This document shows positions 24,874-30,883 of a stretch of 42,850 bases of DNA, piece by piece. Origin of the DNA: a virus. Below the pieces are notes generated by a model. That model searched no databases. It worked only from the letters and a program-made list of their open reading frames with translations, and was not told where the DNA came from. The stretch is taken from IMG/VR virus record IMGVR_UViG_3300035698_015577, positions 1-42,850 of that record; one strand, 5' to 3'. The stretch's first letter is position 1. Every line of letters begins with the position of its first letter. A program made the translations under genes and the position numbers.

Positions 24874-25088
24874 GTAACGTTACCAGTTTCCAGATGGAAA
24901 CTTTCAACTTGGCATGGATCTTGCCCTACCTTGTTTTCCATAAGGATATTAAGCACTTATAAGGCTGTTTCCATTTGGAAATTAGAGTTACATATTTGTA
25001 ATACAGGATTTTGTGACCACAACATATGGTGGTCAGTTTATTTTGTAAGCAATACATCTTGTATACCTTTTTGAAGGGTAACGTTACC
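24874..25088. promoter_or_regulatory. Palindrome cluster in the gene-free divergent region
   Basis: Between the divergent blocks (24436-25215) no coding frame with a ribosome site is seen. It holds GTAACGTTAC twice (24874-24883 and 25078-25087, the second extended to 12 bp), TTTCCA-N2-TGGAAA twice (24887-24900 and 24968-24981) and a TGACCAC/GTGGTCA hairpin (25014-25035). The stretch is more GC-rich than its surroundings. It fits operators or a replication origin. Confidence 0.6.
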
Positions 25089-25215
25089 ATCTATTTACGT
25101 CTATTTGTTGTGTTATATCAAGTACTTACATATACTTTTGTATATTGGCATGTGATATGCATTATATATGATTGAGCACATTTTTATAAACAAAAAAACG
25201 AAAAGGAAAAAAATT

Positions 25216-25407
25216 ATGTTGTCTGAAATTCAAGAGTTATTGAGAGAGATTAGAGTTCAGGAACGGCAATTAAAGGAAATGAAAATGTCATACGGTGTTA
25301 AGCTTCAAAAGGTTTTAGATATGCCATTAGGCGAGGCATTACACCAAGGTATCGTAAAACCCATTATAGCTATCAATTATCACGCATTAGGTATTTCAAA
25401 ATTTTAA
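25216..25407 (+). CDS. Small helical protein, first gene of the rightward block
   Basis: 63 aa from the ATG at 25216 after AAAAGGAAAAAAATT. The frame is open further up, but that extension has no ribosome site. Residues 1-40 are a charged helix (LREIRVQERQLKEMKMSYG), followed by LDMPLGEALHQGIVKP. It ends 9 nt before the first stem-loop element. It may be a small regulator by position; not recognised. Confidence 0.6.
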   Translation: MLSEIQELLREIRVQERQLKEMKMSYGVKLQKVLDMPLGEALHQGIVKPIIAINYHALGISKF

Positions 25408-25416
25408 GTTTTACTT

Positions 25417-25464
25417 AATACCCTTACACTTGAATCGGTAAGGGTATTGACAAGAATTTAAATA
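25417..25464 (+). ncRNA. Stem-loop element A with GACAAGAATTTAAATA tail
   Basis: AATACCCTTAC (25417-25427) pairs with GTAAGGGTATT (25438-25448), 11 bp, loop 10 nt. Immediately 3' is GACAAGAATTTAAATA (25449-25464). Three more elements with unrelated stem sequence but the same tail occur at 27813, 28755 and 30804. TTGACA at 25447 with TTAAAT 16 nt on could also act as a promoter. Confidence 0.75.
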
Positions 25465-25555
25465 GGATTTAAATTTATAAGCTGGAAGGTGGTGAATCTC
25501 AATTATGCTTACACAAAAAATCAATGCACTTAACTCAAAAATAAAGGATAATACC

Positions 25556-26167
25556 ATGTCGAACAAGGAAAAAGATCATGCGGCAGAAATGAGCGCTGTT
25601 ATCAATTTGTTGAATCTCAATGGTTGCGGTCTGCTAGCAGGAAATAAGGACATTCCTGATGAAGTCAAAATAGCAACGGCAAAGGGATTCATGGCAGTTA
25701 AGGAAGCTTCAAGCCTCGATAACATGAAGGAAGCGTTTACGGCTGACGAATTAACCCTGCATACTAACACTAAAAACAATATCGGTGCTGTGTATGGTGC
25801 TGATATGTTCTCACAAGCGATGTCTGAAATCGGAAACAGTCCTTCAAAGTCATTGTCACTAGCTACTATGAATTTGCAAGACGGCCATGTACTGGAGGCA
25901 AAATACACCGTTGTTTCGACTGACCCGAAGTCAAAATCACGGGCCAAAAAACTATCCCTTGCCAATGACATTCGGGAAAAAGCTAAGGAAATTTTTACTG
26001 CAATCGGTCTGAAAAAACTCGCTGATCTTTACAAGTTCAAATCAGGAACCAGTGAATCGAAATCTTCAACAGTATGGAATAAAAAATTCACTGATCCTGA
26101 AAAAGGTGAATTTAATTCCACCATTTCGATCACGTACAGAAAGCCCTCAAAACCTTCTGTAGAGTAA
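25556..26167 (+). CDS. Hypothetical protein of higher GC content
   Basis: 203 aa from the ATG at 25556, which has AAAGGA seven nt upstream; an in-frame ATG at 25505 would add 17 residues with poorer spacing. It is mixed alpha/beta with an N-terminal helical part (AEMSAVINLLNLNGCGLL), a middle with LSLATMNLQDGHVLEAKYTV and a Lys/Ser-rich C-terminus. No Cys motif. Codon and base use are clearly less AT-rich than all following genes, suggesting a different origin or strong expression. It is followed by a good terminator, so it forms its own transcript. Not recognised. Confidence 0.7.
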   Translation: MSNKEKDHAAEMSAVINLLNLNGCGLLAGNKDIPDEVKIATAKGFMAVKEASSLDNMKEAFTADELTLHTNTKNNIGAVYGADMFSQAMSEIGNSPSKSLSLATMNLQDGHVLEAKYTVVSTDPKSKSRAKKLSLANDIREKAKEIFTAIGLKKLADLYKFKSGTSESKSSTVWNKKFTDPEKGEFNSTISITYRKPSKPSVE

Positions 26168-26184
26168 CATGAAGATCATAAACT

Positions 26185-26226
26185 GAATAGGTATCCGATT
26201 TTATATCGGGTGCCTATTCTTTATTC
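26185..26226 (+). terminator. Rho-independent terminator
   Basis: GAATAGGTATCCGAT (26185-26199) pairs with ATCGGGTGCCTATTC (26205-26219): 15 pairs including two G-U, loop 5 nt, followed by TTTATTC. It lies 17 nt after the stop of the 25556-26167 gene. Confidence 0.85.
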
Positions 26227-26292
26227 AAATTTTAAAACTGAATGGTATTCATTTAATGAATTTAAATTATAAACTGTATTTTAATTATAATA

Positions 26293-26353
26293 AAAACCAG
26301 GTTCATAGGAGAAGGAATAAATTTTTTATTCTTTGCCTTATAGATCTGGTTTT
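26293..26353 (+). other. Long imperfect hairpin
   Basis: Positions 26293-26321 and 26325-26353 pair over 29 positions with only three mismatches and several G-U pairs; the outer end is AAAACCAG/CTGGTTTT. As RNA it would be a long near-continuous duplex. It has no proper U-run, so it may be an RNase III-type processing site, a backup terminator or a small RNA. Confidence 0.7.
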
Positions 26354-26377
26354 GTTATTTGTAAGGAATAATTAATA

Positions 26378-26503
26378 ATGCGTTTTTCCGGGACAAAATA
26401 CTTTTTGACAGAATTATGGTTTTATTTATTAGTATTACAAAACTTTAATAAAGGAATTAACCATAACATAAGTATAAAGAATAAATTCAATAGGTTGAGA
26501 TAA
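26378..26503 (+). CDS. Doubtful 41-residue ORF
   Basis: MRFSGTKYFLTELWFYLLVL then a basic tail; TAAGGAATAATTAATA precedes the ATG. The TTGACA promoter candidate at 26405 lies inside it, which argues against a conserved gene. Kept as tentative. Confidence 0.3.
   Translation: MRFSGTKYFLTELWFYLLVLQNFNKGINHNISIKNKFNRLR
26405..26432 (+). promoter_or_regulatory. Candidate rightward sigma70 promoter for the paralog array
   Basis: TTGACA (26405-26410), a 16-nt spacer, then TATTAG (26427-26432). The spacing equals that of the three leftward promoters, although the -10 is weaker. It lies 70 bp ahead of the first array gene and beyond the terminator at 26185. Confidence 0.4.
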
Positions 26504-26504
26504 A

Positions 26505-26723
26505 ATGAGATTAAAAGTAAAAGATAAGGTTAGAATCCTAAATAAAACATTAGGATATATGTTAGGAGAAAATAGATCATTTAAGTTAAATAAATATACT
26601 ATATATAAGATAGTTAGAATAGATTCATATGCTAACGAATGTTATTATTATTTCAAAGGTGTACCTGAATGTCATTGTTTTAAAGACAATGAATTAAAAA
26701 GAATTGGGATAGAAATATTATAA
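26505..26723 (+). CDS. VGDKV/GIDIL family protein, copy 1
   Basis: 72 aa. N-terminal LKVKDKVRILNK and C-terminal RIGIEIL define the family; a beta-rich middle fits a small SH3-like barrel. The middle is unlike other copies (ENRSFKLNKYTIYKIVR). It is the first copy after the candidate promoter and is followed 11 nt later by an unrelated gene. The barrel fold is inference from the GDKV-type start and beta pattern; no function is known. Confidence 0.7.
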   Translation: MRLKVKDKVRILNKTLGYMLGENRSFKLNKYTIYKIVRIDSYANECYYYFKGVPECHCFKDNELKRIGIEIL

Positions 26724-26734
26724 GGAATAATAAA

Positions 26735-26914
26735 ATGAAAGAAAGTATTAGAATTGTTACTTATGAAGGAAATACAGATGTCATTATTGATATATTTGAA
26801 TACAGAATGACATTTAGAAAAAATGGTGATATGGGAGCTGGTATTCAAGAAGCTGTAAAAAGAGCTATTAAAGCAGCTAATCTTGGAGATAAAGTAGAAT
26901 TATATACAGTATAA
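26735..26914 (+). CDS. Small hypothetical protein
   Basis: 59 aa, start after AAGGAATAATAAA. It is beta-then-alpha: SIRIVTYEGNTDVIIDIFEY followed by GAGIQEAVKRAIKAANLGD. The order hints at a compact two-layer domain. Not recognised. Confidence 0.6.
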   Translation: MKESIRIVTYEGNTDVIIDIFEYRMTFRKNGDMGAGIQEAVKRAIKAANLGDKVELYTV

Positions 26915-26928
26915 TATAAAGGAATAAA

Positions 26929-27045
26929 ATGATTAAATTCAATTTAGATCTATACAGAAAGATATTGATAGCTAAAGGATACAGTATCCTTTATGTTTAT
27001 ACTGCTTGTAAGCATTATGAGCAAAGATATTTAAGGAGTAATTAA
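26929..27045 (+). CDS. Very small hypothetical protein
   Basis: 38 aa after AAAGGAATAAA, MIKFNLDLYRKILIAKGYSI then YVYTACKHYEQRYL. The DNA inside contains the palindrome AAAGGATACAGTATCCTTT. Its final codons carry the AAGGAG for the next gene. Confidence 0.5.
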   Translation: MIKFNLDLYRKILIAKGYSILYVYTACKHYEQRYLRSN

Positions 27046-27046
27046 A

Positions 27047-27247
27047 ATGATTAAAAAAGAATTAGAAAATGCAAAAAAGAATATCAATTATATGTTTAAC
27101 GACAACATTAAAGGTATTCATGAGTTATTTATTGAACTCGAAAATGTTCCAATAAAATCATTTAATTCTAAAAAAAGGGAAATGAGAGATAACATAATAA
27201 GAGCACTTAAAGAAATAAACAAAAGAATACAAATACAATTAACTTAG
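27047..27247 (+). CDS. Small helical hypothetical protein
   Basis: 66 aa, Lys/Asn/Glu-rich, predicted helical hairpin (ELENAKKNINYMF, then MRDNIIRALKEINKRIQIQ). It starts 1 nt after the upstream stop and ends in TAG. Not recognised. Confidence 0.55.
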   Translation: MIKKELENAKKNINYMFNDNIKGIHELFIELENVPIKSFNSKKREMRDNIIRALKEINKRIQIQLT

Positions 27248-27263
27248 TAAAAGGATAATTAAA

Positions 27264-27611
27264 ATGGCAGCACCATACGAAAGCACTGTATATCAGAAAC
27301 AAAGAGCTAATGAAGTTAAAAGACGTACTAATGATAAAACTAAAGTCTTAATGTTTCATAACCATAGAATAGGTTATTTAACTGGTAAAACAAAAGAACA
27401 TGGTTGTAGTACATATCATTGTATTTTGTTTATCTTTACTACAGAAGATGATAAAGACTATAAAGAATTTTGGGGCTTTGATCGTAAAGCCTGGGATGTT
27501 TCATATACTGAATATTATACTTGTGCTGATTATAGTTTTGATTTAGATATGTATAAAAAGATTTTACGTAAAAAGATATTAGCAGCTAAATTGAATTATA
27601 ATATAGTTTAA
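27264..27611 (+). CDS. Hypothetical protein
   Basis: 115 aa after AAAGGATAATTAAA. It starts MAAPYESTVYQKQRANEVKR and has a beta-rich middle with CSTYHCILFIFTTE, then WGFDRKAWDVSYTEYY. The C-terminus is basic and helical. There is no zinc pattern beyond two Cys. Not recognised. Confidence 0.6.
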   Translation: MAAPYESTVYQKQRANEVKRRTNDKTKVLMFHNHRIGYLTGKTKEHGCSTYHCILFIFTTEDDKDYKEFWGFDRKAWDVSYTEYYTCADYSFDLDMYKKILRKKILAAKLNYNIV

Positions 27612-27629
27612 AAAAGGAGGATTGAAATT

Positions 27630-27803
27630 ATGCCTAATATTAAAAGAACGGAAGAAAACATTGAAAAACTTGCTAATGCTGTTATTGATACTTGGGGAAT
27701 GGATGAACTTATTCATTATGCAAGAGAACAACTTATTGATAACTATAAACTTAATTTAGATTCCTTTAATGATGATTGGGATCAAGTTATAGAAAATAAT
27801 TAA
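27630..27803 (+). CDS. Small helical hypothetical protein
   Basis: 57 aa after a strong AAAAGGAGG. Acidic and helical (IEKLANAVIDTWGMDELIHY). It is followed 9 nt later by stem-loop element B, the same gene-to-element distance as for element A. Confidence 0.6.
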   Translation: MPNIKRTEENIEKLANAVIDTWGMDELIHYAREQLIDNYKLNLDSFNDDWDQVIENN

Positions 27804-27812
27804 ACCTTTATA

Positions 27813-27857
27813 GGTACTTTTATTAGAGGAATGAAGGTACTGATAAGAGTTTAAATA
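27813..27857 (+). ncRNA. Stem-loop element B with GATAAGAGTTTAAATA tail
   Basis: GGTACTTTTATT (27813-27824) and AATGAAGGTACT (27830-27841) form 12 RNA pairs, three of them G-U, with a 5-nt loop. The tail GATAAGAGTTTAAATA follows at once. Because several pairs are G-U, the structure makes sense only as RNA. After it a GATACTTTAA tandem repeat leads to the next ribosome site. Confidence 0.75.
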
Positions 27858-27895
27858 AGATACTTTAAGATACTTTAAGATACTTAAGGAATAAG

Positions 27896-28120
27896 ATGAA
27901 ATTAAAAATAGGAGATAGAGTTAAATTATTAGGTGTTAATTCAAATGTAACTAGTTATTTAAACAATATCCATATTAATACTGGTAATTCATTTTTTGTA
28001 AATTGTATTAAGCGTGTACATGAATTTAATCAAGATGGTATAATTATTTTAGATAAAAAATACAATAAAAGATTTTTCTTTAAATGTGAATACGAAAAAG
28101 TAGGAATAGAAATACTATAA
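27896..28120 (+). CDS. VGDKV/GIDIL family protein, copy 2
   Basis: 74 aa: LKIGDRVKLLG to KVGIEIL. It belongs to a subgroup with a N-V-YL-N-I centre, then C-I--VHE and ILDKK-RFF, shared with the copies at 36701 and 36919. The start follows AAGGAATAAG and is preceded by stem-loop B. Confidence 0.75.
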   Translation: MKLKIGDRVKLLGVNSNVTSYLNNIHINTGNSFFVNCIKRVHEFNQDGIIILDKKYNKRFFFKCEYEKVGIEIL

Positions 28121-28131
28121 AGGATAATAAA

Positions 28132-28248
28132 ATGATTGATTTAATTTTATGTTTAATAGGTTTGTCTATCCTAATCATTGTTGTAGCTGTATTCTTTACA
28201 GCGGAAATTGAAGTAATTGAATACGAGGTTAAATATGAAATCAAATAG
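28132..28248 (+). CDS. Single-pass membrane peptide
   Basis: 38 aa after AAAGGATAATAAA: MIDLILCLIGLSILIIVVAV is a transmembrane helix, followed by an acidic tail. Its end overlaps the next membrane peptide. Confidence 0.55.
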   Translation: MIDLILCLIGLSILIIVVAVFFTAEIEVIEYEVKYEIK

Positions 28249-28315
28249 TATAGTTTATCTGGTAGCATCATTCTTTTGTACTGCTCTATTAACCATTCTT
28301 TTTAGTTTAATATAG
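28235..28315 (+). CDS. Tiny membrane peptide
   Basis: 26 aa, MKSNSIVYLVASFFCTALLT and a short hydrophobic end; GAGGTTAAAT precedes the ATG. It overlaps the upstream gene by 14 nt in another frame. A stop at TAG. Confidence 0.45.
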   Translation: MKSNSIVYLVASFFCTALLTILFSLI

Positions 28316-28333
28316 TACAAACTAGGAGGGAAT

Positions 28334-28502
28334 ATGAAAAAACATTATATTATATTAGCTGTACTGGCCATCATATATTTTAGAAAACAAAACACCATTA
28401 GAGAAATTATGTGATCATTTATTACGGGATTCTTCAAACCTTGGTAAACTTGTACAATATGATAAATGGGCTACAAAATTGGGTATTAAAAAGGATAAAT
28501 AA
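28334..28502 (+). pseudogene. Probable frameshifted small membrane-protein gene
   Basis: A strong AGGAGGGAAT precedes ATG at 28334, but that frame (a hydrophobic leader) stops at 28414. A different frame is open across 28363-28502 and encodes TPLEKLCDHLLRDSSNLGKL and a basic end, with no start or ribosome site of its own. The two halves together would make one protein of about 55 residues, so an indel is likely. Alternatively the 26-residue leader is a gene by itself. Confidence 0.45.
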
Positions 28503-28522
28503 ACAGAAAGGAGATATAAAAC

Positions 28523-28681
28523 ATGAAAACTTTTGTTATTGTAAATTTTATACTATATATTCTTAGTTGTATTGTTATTCCGTCAGTAAGTTATCCAAAA
28601 ACATTACAAAAACCAAATGCAGTTCGTTGGGTACTATGTGCAACAATGGCTATTTGGGCTGGTATTTTATTAATTAGATAA
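28523..28681 (+). CDS. Two-helix membrane protein
   Basis: 52 aa after AAAGGAGATATAAA. Two hydrophobic segments, FVIVNFILYILSCIVIP and VRWVLCATMAIWAGILLI, flank a short polar loop (SYPKTLQKPNA). The hairpin topology and size are those of small phage holin-like proteins, but no lysis enzyme is adjacent, so the role is open. Confidence 0.6.
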   Translation: MKTFVIVNFILYILSCIVIPSVSYPKTLQKPNAVRWVLCATMAIWAGILLIR

Positions 28682-28754
28682 TATAATATAATATAATATG
28701 TTAAATACATAGAAAGGAGGTATCATGCATAATTAAACGATTTAAAATTTTATA

Positions 28755-28799
28755 GACGCTTTTACTTCAATAGTAAAGGCGTTGATAAGAATTTAAACA
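28755..28799 (+). ncRNA. Stem-loop element C with GATAAGAATTTAAACA tail
   Basis: GACGCTTTTACT (28755-28766) and AGTAAAGGCGTT (28772-28783) form 12 pairs with two G-U and a 5-nt loop (TCAAT). The tail GATAAGAATTTAAACA follows at 28784-28799. Just upstream, AAAGGAGG leads to the three-codon frame ATG CAT AAT TAA (28725-28736). Confidence 0.75.
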
Positions 28800-28820
28800 A
28801 ATTTGAAAGGATAACAAATA

Positions 28821-28979
28821 ATGATAGTTGAAGTATGGAAAGTAACAAATAAACAAACAAAAGAAGTTTATATGATTCCATGTACTATAAAACAATGGCA
28901 AAAACGAATTGGTGATCTTGATAATAGAATATATAATATAGTTCTTCATAAAAGAGAAAATAATGAAAAAAGAACTTAA
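28821..28979 (+). CDS. Small hypothetical protein
   Basis: 52 aa after GAAAGGATAACAAATA: beta start (IVEVWKVTNKQTKEVYMIP), then a short helix and basic end. It overlaps the following family copy by 17 nt. It follows stem-loop C directly. Confidence 0.55.
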   Translation: MIVEVWKVTNKQTKEVYMIPCTIKQWQKRIGDLDNRIYNIVLHKRENNEKRT

Positions 28980-29187
28980 AATAGGGAATAGAGTTAAAAT
29001 TATTGATCCCGATTGTACTTATTTTAAATTTCCGGAACGTAATAATATTTATAATTTACATGATATAGATAAAATAATAAATATAGATCTTGATCATGGT
29101 AGAGGAATTTACTATGTTTTAGAAAAAGATCCAAATTATTATTTCTGTAAAAAAGATCTCAGAAGAATAGGAATAAATATATTATGA
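28963..29187 (+). CDS. VGDKV/GIDIL family protein, copy 3
   Basis: 74 aa: LKIGNRVKIIDPDC to RIGINIL (Asn instead of Asp/Glu in the C-terminal motif). It is the first of three copies joined by ATGA overlaps. Its start lies inside the previous gene. Confidence 0.75.
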   Translation: MKKELKIGNRVKIIDPDCTYFKFPERNNIYNLHDIDKIINIDLDHGRGIYYVLEKDPNYYFCKKDLRRIGINIL

Positions 29188-29381
29188 AAAAACTAAAAGA
29201 ATTAAAGAAATTAAGAGTAAATGATAAGGTAAAAGTATTAAGTCCAGGTTATTATGTAAGTAATAAAATTTGTAAAATAATAGAAATTCATAGTGGTGGT
29301 GAGCATTATAGAGTAGAAGGTGATAATTCTACTTTTTTTGGAAGAAATAATCTTAAAAAAGCAGGAATAGATATATTATGA
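29184..29381 (+). CDS. VGDKV/GIDIL family protein, copy 4
   Basis: 65 aa: KLRVNDKVKVLSPGYY to KAGIDIL, with a shorter middle than most. ATGA overlap with both neighbours, so translation is probably coupled; the GGAATA before its ATG is the coding sequence of copy 3's C-terminus. Confidence 0.8.
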   Translation: MKKLKELKKLRVNDKVKVLSPGYYVSNKICKIIEIHSGGEHYRVEGDNSTFFGRNNLKKAGIDIL

Positions 29382-29593
29382 AAGAGTTAAAAGTAGGTGA
29401 TAAGGTTAAAATACTAAGTAAAAGTATAGGTATTCCTTTAATAAGTATAGAATTAGATATTACTAAAACATATAAAATTACAGAAATTACTCACATATGG
29501 AATGGTACTGAATATCGGTTAGGTAATAGTGCATATGAAGAATATTATTTTTATAGAAAAGATCTTATAAAAGTAGGAATAGATATACTATAA
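29378..29593 (+). CDS. VGDKV/GIDIL family protein, copy 5
   Basis: 71 aa: LKVGDKVKILSKSIGIP to KVGIDIL, the typical full-length form with TYKITEI and YRL in the middle strands. Last of the first chain; a 25-nt gap with its own AAAAGGAG follows. Confidence 0.8.
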   Translation: MKELKVGDKVKILSKSIGIPLISIELDITKTYKITEITHIWNGTEYRLGNSAYEEYYFYRKDLIKVGIDIL

Positions 29594-29618
29594 TTGTTAA
29601 AATAAAAGGAGTTAAATA

Positions 29619-29864
29619 ATGTCATATCTTCATAGATACAAAAGATCTGTTGTTAAAAGACAAACAAATGAAATTATAAATGAATCAAATACTGCTGATA
29701 CCTCAGAACCGGATAATCTTTTAAATCTAACAGAATATGAGTTGAATTGTATTGATTTATTATATGCTGAAGATGATATTAAAGATGATTATGATTTTTA
29801 TTATGAAGATGAATTTGATTATTATGATTATCATGATGATTTAGATTGTTATTGGTTATTATAA
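29619..29864 (+). CDS. Very acidic small protein
   Basis: 81 aa after AAAAGGAGTTAAATA. The N-terminal 20 residues are basic (LHRYKRSVVKRQ); the last 35 are almost all Asp, Glu, Tyr and Phe (EDDIKDDYDFYYEDEFDYYD). Such charge patterns occur in DNA-mimic anti-restriction or anti-repressor proteins, which is a possibility only. Not related to the array family. Confidence 0.65.
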   Translation: MSYLHRYKRSVVKRQTNEIINESNTADTSEPDNLLNLTEYELNCIDLLYAEDDIKDDYDFYYEDEFDYYDYHDDLDCYWLL

Positions 29865-29876
29865 ATAGAGGTTGAA

Positions 29877-30062
29877 ATGAATAACGTTATACAATTAAGT
29901 GATTATAATGAAAAGAAAATGAATTCTATTAAAGAAGATTGTAAAATTAGAGTTCATTATGTTGAAAAACTTAAAGAAAATTGTGATTTTTATATAAATG
30001 GTTTAATAGATAGAAAAGATTTAATACATAGTATTAAAAACACCTTAACTCATGTGATATAA
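29877..30062 (+). CDS. Small helical hypothetical protein
   Basis: 61 aa starting MNNVIQLSDYNEKKMNSIKE, then a helix with HYVEKLKENCDFYINGLIDR. The start follows AGAGGTTGAA. Not recognised. Confidence 0.55.
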   Translation: MNNVIQLSDYNEKKMNSIKEDCKIRVHYVEKLKENCDFYINGLIDRKDLIHSIKNTLTHVI

Positions 30063-30073
30063 GGAGTAAGATT

Positions 30074-30256
30074 ATGTTCAAGTATTTAATATGGGTAATA
30101 TTTCAAAGAAATTGTTTTTAGGGTCACGATTGGAGTAAATGGGAAAGAAAACAAGAAAAATGGCTTTATGTTAACACAAAAGATGAATATGTTAAAACAG
30201 TTCAAACAAAAAAATGTAAAAAATGTGGATATGTTAAAAGAGAAAGAATTAAATAA
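30074..30256 (+). pseudogene. Small zinc-ribbon gene with an in-frame amber codon
   Basis: AAGGAGTAAGATT precedes ATG at 30074. The frame runs 15 codons to TAG (30119-30121), then stays open in the same frame to TAA at 30256. The second part reads GHDWSKWERKQEKWLYV and ends with CKKCGYVKRERI. The whole resembles a common phage small protein in which a short hydrophobic start leads into GHDW and one CxxC pair. TAG ends other genes here, so this is probably a nonsense mutation or a readthrough case. Confidence 0.5.
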
Positions 30257-30290
30257 GTAATATATAAACCACATAAAAAGGAGAAAGAAG

Positions 30291-30419
30291 ATGAAAATGA
30301 AATCAAAAAAACACCAATGTCCAGGGAAAATGGTATTAATTGAAAAAACTGAAAAAGCACATGAGTGTCAATGTAACAAATGTGGTTATAGGGAAACCAA
30401 GTATCAAAAAACCAATTAA
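30291..30419 (+). CDS. Small zinc-ribbon peptide
   Basis: 42 aa after AAAAAGGAGAAAGAAG: HQCPGKM in the first part, then HECQCNKCGYRET. Three or four Cys in the order C, C-x-C-x2-C suggest one zinc ion. It is next to another CGY-type ribbon, so the two may be related. Confidence 0.6.
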   Translation: MKMKSKKHQCPGKMVLIEKTEKAHECQCNKCGYRETKYQKTN

Positions 30420-30494
30420 TCAATTAAATAACCAATTAATTAAATATTATAGTTTGTTATAATAAACTACCAAAAAGGTGAAAGGAGAGAAATC

Positions 30495-30614
30495 ATGACA
30501 AATTCATTTGACAAAGCAGTAATTGGTGTGGCTATCGCTTATATTCTTTTATGGATAGCTGGTGTTCTTGGCGTTATTTACGTTGCTTGGCACTTTATAA
30601 GCAAATATTGGTAA
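30495..30614 (+). CDS. Single-pass membrane peptide
   Basis: 39 aa after AAAGGAGAGAAATC; residues 8-34 are strongly hydrophobic (AVIGVAIAYILLWIAGVLGV). No charged domain on either side. After it, 30615-30803 has no credible gene; it contains the palindrome GCCTTAAGGC near 30707. Confidence 0.55.
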   Translation: MTNSFDKAVIGVAIAYILLWIAGVLGVIYVAWHFISKYW

Positions 30615-30803
30615 AATGGTCAATAAAAGCTACTGAGGTGGTGAAAGGAGAAAAATTATATGCTTGTACTGAATAGATAAACATAAATTAAAACGCCTTA
30701 AGGCAAAAAATTAACTATAATCTGAATCAGCCGGGATAAAAGCCATGAATAGAATAAGAGATCAGAATAAATAAAAATTGATGTATTATGTTTAAGTTTC
30801 TAT

Positions 30804-30857
30804 ATTGTCTATATTCTCTGCGGAGTAACAATGTAGACAATAATAAGAATTTAAATA
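30804..30857 (+). ncRNA. Stem-loop element D with AATAAGAATTTAAATA tail
   Basis: ATTGTCTATATT (30804-30815) and AATGTAGACAAT (30830-30841) form 12 pairs with one G-U. The 14-nt loop holds a nested CTC-TGCG-GAG stem. The tail AATAAGAATTTAAATA follows at 30842-30857. It precedes array copy 6. Confidence 0.75.
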
Positions 30858-30883
30858 ACATAAATAGTAAAAGGAAAGTTAAT

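Noticed and set aside
24757-25074. A 105-codon open frame on the plus strand in the divergent region
   Set aside because: No ribosome site, unusual composition (many Trp, Cys, His) unlike any neighbour, and its DNA is explained by palindromes. Treated as non-coding.
25168-25215. N-terminal extension of the first rightward gene
   Set aside because: The upstream ATG lacks a ribosome site, while the ATG at 25216 has AAAAGG at suitable distance.
30119-30121. Genome-wide reassignment of TAG to an amino acid
   Set aside because: TAG ends the genes at 10494, 27247, 31456 and 31595, each followed at once by a ribosome site or another start, so TAG is a normal stop here.
30715-30775. Possible second tRNA or structured RNA around TCTGAATCAGCC to GATCAGA
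   Set aside because: Only a 5-bp outer pairing can be made; no anticodon or T arm is found.
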